A DNA stretch of 64,000 nucleotides from an uncultured Muribaculaceae bacterium. GTDB lineage: Bacteria; Bacteroidota; Bacteroidia; Bacteroidales; Muribaculaceae. The notes beneath the pieces are model-generated. The model did not search any database, was not told the origin of the DNA, and saw nothing but the letters and a program-made list of their open reading frames with translations. The stretch covers positions 19,131-83,130 of the forward strand of contig CAJTMY010000006.1 of assembly GCA_910577355.1 (NCBI GenBank), in the 5' to 3' direction. How positions within the stretch are numbered: the stretch's first letter is position 1; the number at the start of each line of letters is the position of its first letter. The position numbers were made by a program, and so were the translations under genes. Of this stretch, positions 17,001 to 24,800 are shown piece after piece.

Positions 17001-18113
17001 TCACATTCTGTATTCGCCCGAAATGATTCTGTCGAGCCATTGTTGATTGTCAAGATACCAACGCACTGTTTTTTCAATGCCCTCCTCGAATTGCAGCGAG
17101 GGTTCCCATCCAAGCTCATGCTGCAGCTTGCGCGAATCTATGGCGTAGCGCAGATCGTGCCCCTTGCGGTCGGTCACATATGTGATGAGCGGCAGGCTGT
17201 ACCCCTCGGGATTGCCGAGCAGACGGTCTACCGTGGCTATAAGCACTTTTATCAGGTCGATATTCTTCCATTCGTTGAAGCCACCTATATTGTATGTTTC
17301 GCCCGGCTTGCCGCTGTGGTATATAAGGTCGATCGCACGGGCATGATCCTCGACATACAGCCAGTCGCGCACATTCTCGCCCTTACCGTATACCGGCAAC
17401 GGCTTGCCCTTGCGGATGTTCTCGATAAACAGCGGTATCAACTTCTCGGGGAACTGATTCGGGCCGTAATTGTTCGAGCAGTTGGTCACCAGTGTGGGCA
17501 TGCAGTAAGTGTCGTGATAGGCACGTACGAAATGGTCGCTCGATGCCTTGGCGGCCGAGTACGGCGAGTGCGGATTGTATCGGGTCGTTTCTAAAAAGAA
17601 CTCCGAGCCGTAGGCATGATGATGCCGCGACGAAGCCGCGGTGGTGAACGGCGATTCGATGCCATCCGGATCGGTAAGCTCGAGAGCGCCGTATACCTCG
17701 TCGGTGGAGATGTGATAGAATAGCTTGCCGTCATAACCTGTCGGTAGCGATTCCCAATACTCACGGGCAGCCTCAAGCAGCGACAGCGTACCCATCACAT
17801 TGGTCTGCGCGAATGCAAAAGGATCGGTAATCGAGCGGTCGACATGGCTCTCGGCGGCAAGATGGATTATGCCGTCGGCCTCATATCGGCGTACTATACG
17901 CCGCATGGCTTCAAAATCCACGATATCGGCTTTCTCGAACACATAGTTGGCCGCATTTTCCACGTCGCGCAGATTGTCGGGATTGCCCGCATAGGTTAGT
18001 TTGTCTACATTGACAATCCGGTATTCGGGATACTTCTTCACAAGCAGACGCACTACATGACTTCCGATAAAGCCGGCACCGCCGGTTACTATTATATTGC
18101 GCTTATAATTCAT
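17001..18113 (-). CDS. rfbB: dTDP-glucose 4,6-dehydratase
   Basis: Converts dTDP-glucose to dTDP-4-keto-6-deoxyglucose, step two of dTDP-rhamnose synthesis. The 370-residue SDR protein shows the NAD-binding TGGAGFIGSHV motif (about residues 8-18), STDEVYG (catalytic Asp-Glu region), the YxxxK pair in YSAAKASSDH, and NNYGPNQFPEKLIP. I chose ATG 18113 (MNYKRNIIVTGG), which overlaps rfbC by 11 bp; an in-frame ATG at 18131 would overlap by 29 bp. Part of an rmlA-rmlC-rmlB-glycosyltransferase operon. Overlong insertions are absent. Confidence 0.95.
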   Translation of the reverse strand: MNYKRNIIVTGGAGFIGSHVVRLLVKKYPEYRIVNVDKLTYAGNPDNLRDVENAANYVFEKADIVDFEAMRRIVRRYEADGIIHLAAESHVDRSITDPFAFAQTNVMGTLSLLEAAREYWESLPTGYDGKLFYHISTDEVYGALELTDPDGIESPFTTAASSRHHHAYGSEFFLETTRYNPHSPYSAAKASSDHFVRAYHDTYCMPTLVTNCSNNYGPNQFPEKLIPLFIENIRKGKPLPVYGKGENVRDWLYVEDHARAIDLIYHSGKPGETYNIGGFNEWKNIDLIKVLIATVDRLLGNPEGYSLPLITYVTDRKGHDLRYAIDSRKLQHELGWEPSLQFEEGIEKTVRWYLDNQQWLDRIISGEYRM

Positions 18114-18666
18114 AATCGAAAGGAGATTCAAAATCTTTTAACAATGGATGACGGCCATCGTTCTCGCTGAGAATCGCCTCGGCGGCATCAACACGCCAGT
18201 CGATACCGAGCGATGTATCACGGATGGATATACCGCCTTCGGCCTGCGGCGCATAATAATTGTCGCATTTGTACTGGAACACGGCTATATCGCTGAGCAC
18301 GGCAAAACCATGGGCAAATCCCCGCGGTATGAACAGCATATGCCTGTTATCCTCGCTCAGTTCCACAGCCACATGACGGCCATAAGTCGGAGAGCCGACT
18401 CTGAGATCCACAGCCACATCGAGCACCGCACCGCAGGTGCAACGCACGAGCTTGGACTGAGCGAACGGAGGCCGCTGAAAGTGCAGGCCACGCATCACGC
18501 CGCGCGTAGAGCGGCTTTCGTTGTCCTGTACAAAGTTTATATCCCGGCCCACTGCCTCGTCAAACTCACGCTTGGAGTAACTTTCAAAAAAGTAACCCCG
18601 CGAATCCGTGAACACCCGGGGCTTCAATATGAGCACACCGTCTATGTCTGTCTTTATTATTTCCAT
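18103..18666 (-). CDS. rfbC: dTDP-4-dehydrorhamnose 3,5-epimerase
   Basis: A 187-residue cupin-fold epimerase, third enzyme of the dTDP-L-rhamnose pathway. The conserved RGYFFESY, SRSTRGVMRGLHFQRPP (with the catalytic His) and FIPRGFAHGFAVLSD motifs are all present. The ATG at 18666 lies one base after the rfbA stop; the TTG nine bases upstream is less likely. The dTDP-4-dehydrorhamnose reductase (rmlD) that should finish the pathway is not in this window. Confidence 0.95.
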   Translation of the reverse strand: MEIIKTDIDGVLILKPRVFTDSRGYFFESYSKREFDEAVGRDINFVQDNESRSTRGVMRGLHFQRPPFAQSKLVRCTCGAVLDVAVDLRVGSPTYGRHVAVELSEDNRHMLFIPRGFAHGFAVLSDIAVFQYKCDNYYAPQAEGGISIRDTSLGIDWRVDAAEAILSENDGRHPLLKDFESPFDYEL

Positions 18667-18667
18667 C

Positions 18668-19573
18668 TCAATCAAGATTCTTAAATCCTGTTCGGCTCAC
18701 TTCTTCCGCCACTTTTATCAGATAACGGCCATATTGGTTCTTCAGCATCGGCTCGGCGAGTTCGCGCAGCCTTTGCTCACTGATCCAACCCTGCCGGAAA
18801 GCTATCCCTTCAAGGCAGGCTATCTTGAGCCCTTGCCGCTTCTCGAGCACTTCCACGTATATCGATGCCTCGGCAAGCGAATCGTGCGTGCCGGTGTCGA
18901 GCCATGCGAAGCCACGCGGCAGTGTCTGCACACTCAGCTCACCATCGGCAAGAAAGGCCTGATTCACCGATGTTATCTCGAGCTCGCCGCGATCCGACGG
19001 CTTTATCGAAGCGGCCACATCAACCACCTTGTTGGGGTAGAAATACAGCCCCGTGACGGCATAGTTGGACTTAGGATGCATGGGCTTTTCCTCTATGGAT
19101 ATGCAACGGCCGCTGTCGTCAAACTCTGCCACACCATAGCGTTCGGGATCATCCACCCAATAGCCGAATACGGTGGCGCGATTGTGAGTCGAGGCATCGT
19201 CAACCGCCTTGGTGAGCATCTTGGAGAATCCGGCGCCATGGAATATGTTGTCGCCGAGCACGAGGCACACCGCATCGTCGCCGACAAATTCGCGACCGAT
19301 GATAAACGCCTGTGCAAGGCCGTCGGGCGAAGGCTGTTCGGCATATTCGAGGCGCAGGCCGTAGTCGCTGCCGTCGCCGAGCAGACGCCGGAAACCGGGA
19401 AGATCTGTCGGAGTGGATATGACAAGTATATCGCGTATGCCGGCAAGCATAAGAGTCGACAACGGATAATACACCATCGGCTTGTCGTATATAGGGAGCA
19501 ACTGCTTGCTCACACCCTTGGTTATAGGATACAGCCGCGTGCCGCTTCCACCGGCAAGAACAATTCCTTTCAT
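18668..19573 (-). CDS. rfbA: Glucose-1-phosphate thymidylyltransferase
   Basis: A 301-residue nucleotidyltransferase that makes dTDP-glucose from glucose-1-phosphate and dTTP. It begins MKGIVLAGGSGTRLYPIT, the signature glycine-rich loop, and shows LVLGDNIFHG and the EEKPMHPKSNYAVTGLYFY segment. Length is normal. It is the first gene of the rml operon and has a well-placed -7 element directly upstream. Confidence 0.97.
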   Translation of the reverse strand: MKGIVLAGGSGTRLYPITKGVSKQLLPIYDKPMVYYPLSTLMLAGIRDILVISTPTDLPGFRRLLGDGSDYGLRLEYAEQPSPDGLAQAFIIGREFVGDDAVCLVLGDNIFHGAGFSKMLTKAVDDASTHNRATVFGYWVDDPERYGVAEFDDSGRCISIEEKPMHPKSNYAVTGLYFYPNKVVDVAASIKPSDRGELEITSVNQAFLADGELSVQTLPRGFAWLDTGTHDSLAEASIYVEVLEKRQGLKIACLEGIAFRQGWISEQRLRELAEPMLKNQYGRYLIKVAEEVSRTGFKNLD

Positions 19574-19589
19574 CTGATTCTATTTTTTG

Positions 19590-19597
19590 CAAAGGTA
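19590..19597 (-). promoter_or_regulatory. -7 element of the rfbA operon
   Basis: TACCTTTG on the minus strand, ending 17 bp before the rfbA ATG. About 20 bp upstream there is only TTTC-like sequence, next to the groEL terminator. Confidence 0.55.
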
Positions 19598-19631
19598 CAC
19601 AGAAATATCTTACATATTGAAAAGTGATGCG

Positions 19632-19675
19632 AAAAAAAATGCAGGTCTGTCGCATTTGAAACGACAGACCTGCAT
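19632..19675 (-). terminator. Intrinsic terminator of groES-groEL
   Basis: Perfect 14-bp inverted repeat (19639-19652 with 19662-19675; arm ATGCAGGTCTGTCG) with a 9-nt loop. In the minus direction it is followed by a run of eight T (19632-19639 as A). It starts 21 bp after the groEL stop. Confidence 0.92.
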
Positions 19676-19695
19676 CTATAAGATATGGCTATATT

Positions 19696-21330
19696 TTACA
19701 TCATGCCGCCCATGCCCATGCCGCCGGCGGGCATTGCGGGCGTGGGATTCTCTTCTTTCTTCTCGGCGATGACGCACTCGGTGGTGAGGAACATGCCTGC
19801 GATAGAAGCAGCGTTCTCGAGAGCCACACGAGTAACCTTGGCAGGGTCGATCACACCTGCGGCGAGCAGATTCTCATATGAATCGGTGCGGGCATTGTAG
19901 CCGAAGTCGGCGTTACCTTCGCGCACCTTCTGTACCACTACAGCACCTTCCACGCCTGCGTTCTTGGCGATCTGGCGCAGAGGCTCCTCGATTGCGCGGC
20001 GCACGATGTCGATACCGGTGGTCTCGTCCTCGTTGTCGCCCTTAAGGCCTTCGAGCTTGGCAAGGCTGCGGATGTAAGCCACACCGCCGCCGGGCACGAT
20101 GCCTTCGGCGATAGCCGCACGTGTGGCGCTGAGAGCGTCGTCCACACGGTCTTTCTTCTCTTTCATCTCAACTTCAGAGGGAGCACCCACATGAAGCACT
20201 GCCACACCGCCTGCGAGCTTGGCAAGGCGTTCCTGTAGCTTCTCGCGGTCGTAGTCGCTGGTGGTCTGCTCGATCTGAGCCTTGATCTGGGCCACACGCT
20301 GGGCGATGGCCTCCTTGGAGCCGGCGCCGTTGACGATGGTGGTATTCTCCTTGGTCACGCTCACGCTGCCGGCAGTACCGAGATCCTGCATGGTGGCTGT
20401 GGCGAGAGTCATGCCCTTGTCGGCCGAGATAACATTGCCGCCGGTGAGGATGGCGATATCCTCGAGCATCTCCTTGCGACGGTCACCGAATCCGGGAGCC
20501 TTGACGGCGCAGATCTTGAGCGAGCCGCGCAGACGGTTGAGCACAAGAGCTGCGAGTGCGTCCTGATCGACGTCTTCGGCAATTATCAGCAGGCCGCGGC
20601 CGCTTTGGGCAGTCTGTTCGAGAATGGGGAGGATATCCTTGAGGTTGGAGATCTTCTTGTCGTGAAGCAGGATGAAAGGATTCTCCATCGAGCAGAGCAT
20701 CTTGTCGCCGTCGGTCACGAAATAGGGCGAGATATAGCCACGGTCAAACTGCATGCCTTCCACCACTTCGATTGTGGTTTCGGTGCCCTTGGCCTCATCG
20801 ACCGTGATGACGCCTTCTTTCTTCACCTTCTCCATGGCTTCGGCGATGAGACGGCCTATGGTGTCATCGTTATTGGCCGATACACGGGCCACGTCTTCGA
20901 TTTTCTTGAAGTCGTCGCCAACTTCCTCGCTCATCTCCTTGATGGCTGCAACTACGGCGGCAACAGCCTTGTCGATACCGCGCTTGAGATCCATAGGATT
21001 GGCGCCGGCAGTGACATTCTTGAGACCTACGTTGATAATCGACTGGGCAAGCACAGTTGCGGTTGTTGTACCGTCGCCTGCGTCATCGCCGGTCTTGGAA
21101 GCAACCTCCTTCACGAGCTGCGCGCCCATATTCTGGAACGGATCCTCGAGTTCCACCTCACGTGCAACGGTCACACCGTCCTTGGTGATGTGAGGAGCGC
21201 CGAACTTCTTGTCGATGATCACATTGCGACCCTTGGGGCCGAGGGTTACCTTCACAGCGTCGGCGAGGGCGTCGACGCCTTTCTTAAGCTCTTCGCGAGC
21301 CGAGGTAGTGAATTTTATTTCTTTAGCCAT
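19696..21330 (-). CDS. groEL: Chaperonin GroEL
   Basis: A 544-residue 60-kDa chaperonin that refolds proteins in the cytoplasm with GroES. The ATP site GDGTTTATVLAQ (about residues 85-96), the LGPKGRNVIIDKKFG opening and the C-terminal Gly-Met tail (GGMGMGGMM) are diagnostic. Length is normal. It lies 36 bp after groES, with a strong terminator after it. Confidence 0.98.
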   Translation of the reverse strand: MAKEIKFTTSAREELKKGVDALADAVKVTLGPKGRNVIIDKKFGAPHITKDGVTVAREVELEDPFQNMGAQLVKEVASKTGDDAGDGTTTATVLAQSIINVGLKNVTAGANPMDLKRGIDKAVAAVVAAIKEMSEEVGDDFKKIEDVARVSANNDDTIGRLIAEAMEKVKKEGVITVDEAKGTETTIEVVEGMQFDRGYISPYFVTDGDKMLCSMENPFILLHDKKISNLKDILPILEQTAQSGRGLLIIAEDVDQDALAALVLNRLRGSLKICAVKAPGFGDRRKEMLEDIAILTGGNVISADKGMTLATATMQDLGTAGSVSVTKENTTIVNGAGSKEAIAQRVAQIKAQIEQTTSDYDREKLQERLAKLAGGVAVLHVGAPSEVEMKEKKDRVDDALSATRAAIAEGIVPGGGVAYIRSLAKLEGLKGDNEDETTGIDIVRRAIEEPLRQIAKNAGVEGAVVVQKVREGNADFGYNARTDSYENLLAAGVIDPAKVTRVALENAASIAGMFLTTECVIAEKKEENPTPAMPAGGMGMGGMM

Positions 21331-21366
21331 TGTTGTGTTTCTTGAATTTTAAAGTCGGAGGATAAA

Positions 21367-21639
21367 TCATTCTACTACAGCGAGTACTTCGCTCTGGCGC
21401 ATTATGAGCACCTTGTCGCCGTCGAGATCGAGTTCTGTGCCGGCATATTTGCCATAGAGCACATTGTCGCCTTCCTTTAGCACCATTTCTTCGTCCTTGG
21501 TGCCGTTGCCCACTGCGAGCACTGTGCCGCGGAGAGGCTTCTCCTTGGCTGAATCGGGGATATAGATGCCAGAAGCCGTCACTTCTTCGGCTGCGGTGGG
21601 TTGGATGATTACCCTGTCGGCAAGTGGTTTGAGTTTCAT
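21367..21639 (-). CDS. groES: Co-chaperonin GroES
   Basis: A 90-residue lid of the GroEL chamber. It opens MKLKPLADRVIIQP and has the mobile-loop region EEVTASGIYIPDSAKEKP (about residues 17-34) and the YGKYAGTELDLDGDKVLIM end. First gene of groES-groEL. No CIRCE operator and no clear -7 element are visible in the 260 bp upstream, so its heat-shock control is not explained by the sequence. Confidence 0.97.
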   Translation of the reverse strand: MKLKPLADRVIIQPTAAEEVTASGIYIPDSAKEKPLRGTVLAVGNGTKDEEMVLKEGDNVLYGKYAGTELDLDGDKVLIMRQSEVLAVVE

Positions 21640-21899
21640 GTCTTATATGTTTAGTTAAGTTTTAGTTCTTGTTTTCGCATACTTATACAGCACAATCCGT
21701 GCCACAGCGCACGATGTGCCATTTTGTCAACCGTTATGACAGAAATATAACGATGACACGACTTCTTTGTTAACCCGCCATGGTTAAAAAACTTCAAATT
21801 CTGCCAAAAGGTACATGTGTGGATGTTTATTTCTTGCATGCTTTAAACTTTTGATGTAACTTGCGCTCTAAACACATATACCATAACTACGTTTTGACT

Positions 21900-24800
21900 A
21901 TGAACCGTATTCTGATCTTACTACTTGCCGTGATTACAGGCTTCACATATGCAAAAGCCGATTTCGACAAGCCCGACTTCGCCTACCCGGCCACGGTAAT
22001 CACCGATGCAGACTCGGTGCTGCATCATGCCACGGGCACAGAGCGCATAAAGGCCGTGATGCAGATAGTGGAGGCAAAAAGCCTTGTATCGCCCGACTCA
22101 CTTATGGCCATGCCGGCGTTCATAGACCGGATGGCGGCCGGTGAAAGAAATACCGACCTGCGCGGCCTGCTGTTGCTCTACGAGGCCGACGTGCTGAACA
22201 GATATTATGATAATGTGCGATTCAAGGTCGACCGCCTTGATGCTCCCGCCACGCCGCTGTCGGCCGATATCTCGGAGTGGACAGGCAAGCAGTTGCGCAC
22301 ACGTGTAGCCGAATTGTGCGACAGCGCCATAACGATATTGGGATCATATATGGGCAGGAAACTCGAGGGATATGCCGACATCATCAGCTGCCCGAAAGAG
22401 TCAAAACCGTTCTTCCCCACTCTCGGCGATTTTGTATACGCCCAGACCGCCGCACTATGCGGACATAGCGGCGTATCCTACCGCGACACTGCCATGGAAG
22501 CCTGCCTGCCCGGCACTCCATCGTGGGCATGGTGGCTGTGTAACAGCGATATATCCTCAAAAGACATACTCGATTACTATTATAAATATCCTGACGGTAT
22601 CACCGGCGGATACCTGCTGCTGAGGGCTTTCACAACGCCCGATGCCACTCTATACCGATATAATGACAAAAAGAATGCTCCCGAGGCCGTCAAGGTAATA
22701 CAGAAATATCTGAATGCCAATCCCGGCGGCATGCTCGACGAATATCTCACATCGCTCATTGCGAAATACACGGTTCCATGGCTCGATTACAATTTTCCCG
22801 CACAAGCCGTACCGGGCAAACCGATCGAAGTGGTACTGAAACACGGATATACAGGCCGTATAACAATAGAAGCATATAAGATTGACAACCTGTGGGCCTC
22901 GCCAAATGCCCGCACGGCTTCAAAAGTAAAATCTTCGAGCATCGACTGCAACAGATCTTCGGCATATGCCGAAGATACAGTCCGTCTCGATCTTCCGACA
23001 GGCAATTATGAACTGCGGGCCTATGCCGACGGCACACCCCGCAACACCTCGCGATATTATACCTGCAATCTCACTGTGACCCCATGGCTGCCTCTCGTCG
23101 CATCGCAGGATGGAAAAGCCAACCGCAACCTTACGGCTCTCGTGGATTTCACCTCTGGTGTGCCGGCTGCCGGTGTAAAGACTGCATTTGTGGCATCCGG
23201 AAAACTGCAGGCTACTGCAAGCGGCACCACCGGCGCGGACGGATTTGTGGAATTCAATCTTCCCGCCGGAGGCAATTACCGCCGTTATTATTCGAAGTAT
23301 ACCGACGCCAAAGGTAATTCGGTATACTTCAACAATCTCAGAGCCAACGGACGCGCCGGTCGGCAATCGGAATTCACCACCGGGGCTATATTCATCGACC
23401 GCCCCGCATATCATCCCGGCGATACTGTGCGATGGAGCTTTGTGGCAGTCGTGAAGGATCCCGAAAAACATACGTCACGATTGGCCTCGGAACGCAGATT
23501 CTCCGTTCGATTCCTCGACGCCAACTATCAGAACTTCGATACCGTCAAGGTCGTGACCGACCGTTTCGGTCGTGCATCCGGCGCCACCGCCATGCCTGCC
23601 GACCGGCTTACAGGCCGATATTTCATACAGATTCTCGACAACGACAACACCTTCGCATCCACATCTCTTATGGTAAGCGACTTCCGTCCGCCTGTATTCC
23701 AAATCGACAGCATCGGCGTGAAGCGCGAGGGCAATGTGTTCAACATCACAGGCCGGGCAATGACATACTCGGGGGTAGCGGTCGACGCGGCAAAAATCGA
23801 CATCGATATACAGAGCCGCCCCATCTATCTGCGCGGATTCGATGACTTCGAGGCAGTGGATCAAAGCTATACCGTCACAACAGGTCTCAACGGATTCTTT
23901 TCACTGGACATTCCTGCCGATACGCTGCCCCACGGAATGTATATCTGCAACATCACCGCAACAGATGTCGCGGCCAACACCGCAACAGCAAGCGCCACAT
24001 TCCGCAGCGGCAAGCCATACGCCATATTCTCCACTATAAACGATGAAACGGCTTTCAATACCGACAGCATTGTCGAAGCAGCCGTATATGCGTATGGAAA
24101 CGGGGATTCCCGTGCCACCCTGAACGCCGTCTGGAAACTTACAGACAACAATAAACGAGAGCATTCCGGTACCTGTACCATCACACCCCGGGGCACTGCA
24201 TTCGATTGGCACGATATCCCTGCCGGCTCATATTCTCTCGACATATTCACCGCCGACAACGCTATGGCCGACACATGTAGCATCGACAGAATATGCCTCT
24301 ACTCAGTGGATAAAAACAGTGTGCCTGCCGACGTCATGCTCCTGCTGCCTGAAAACAGTTTCAGATATGACGGCTCATCGCCCATAAGCATTACCGTAGG
24401 CCACGGTTCGAACGGTTACATATATGCCATGGGCTTCTATCCCGACGGCACACCCGTAAAGATCGCACGCGACATCAAAGCCGGCTTCGGCAAGATCGAG
24501 ATTCCGATACACAACGGCGAAGCGCCGAATATCAGTATATTCGCAATTAAAGACGGCAAGGTAAAATCAGAGGAAATAGATTTCATCAAATATAATCCGA
24601 CCGAAAAACTTACCCTCAAAGGCGAAAGCTGGCGCGACAATATTGTGCCCGGCACGCCCGAACGATGGACATTGCGGCTCAGCGACGGCAACGGCACGCC
24701 CGTCTCAGGCACCATGGTGGCCACGATGTACAATCATGCCCTCGATGCCCTCACCTCTTTCAACTGGCCCAACGGTCTGGCAACATTGCTTCGCGCGCCG

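Noticed and set aside
21640..21899. CIRCE operator or sigma-54 promoter upstream of groES
   Set aside because: No TTAGCACTC/GAGTGCTAA pair. A TGGCAC-GGATT-GTGC sequence on the minus strand resembles -24/-12 but lacks TTGC, so it is not called.
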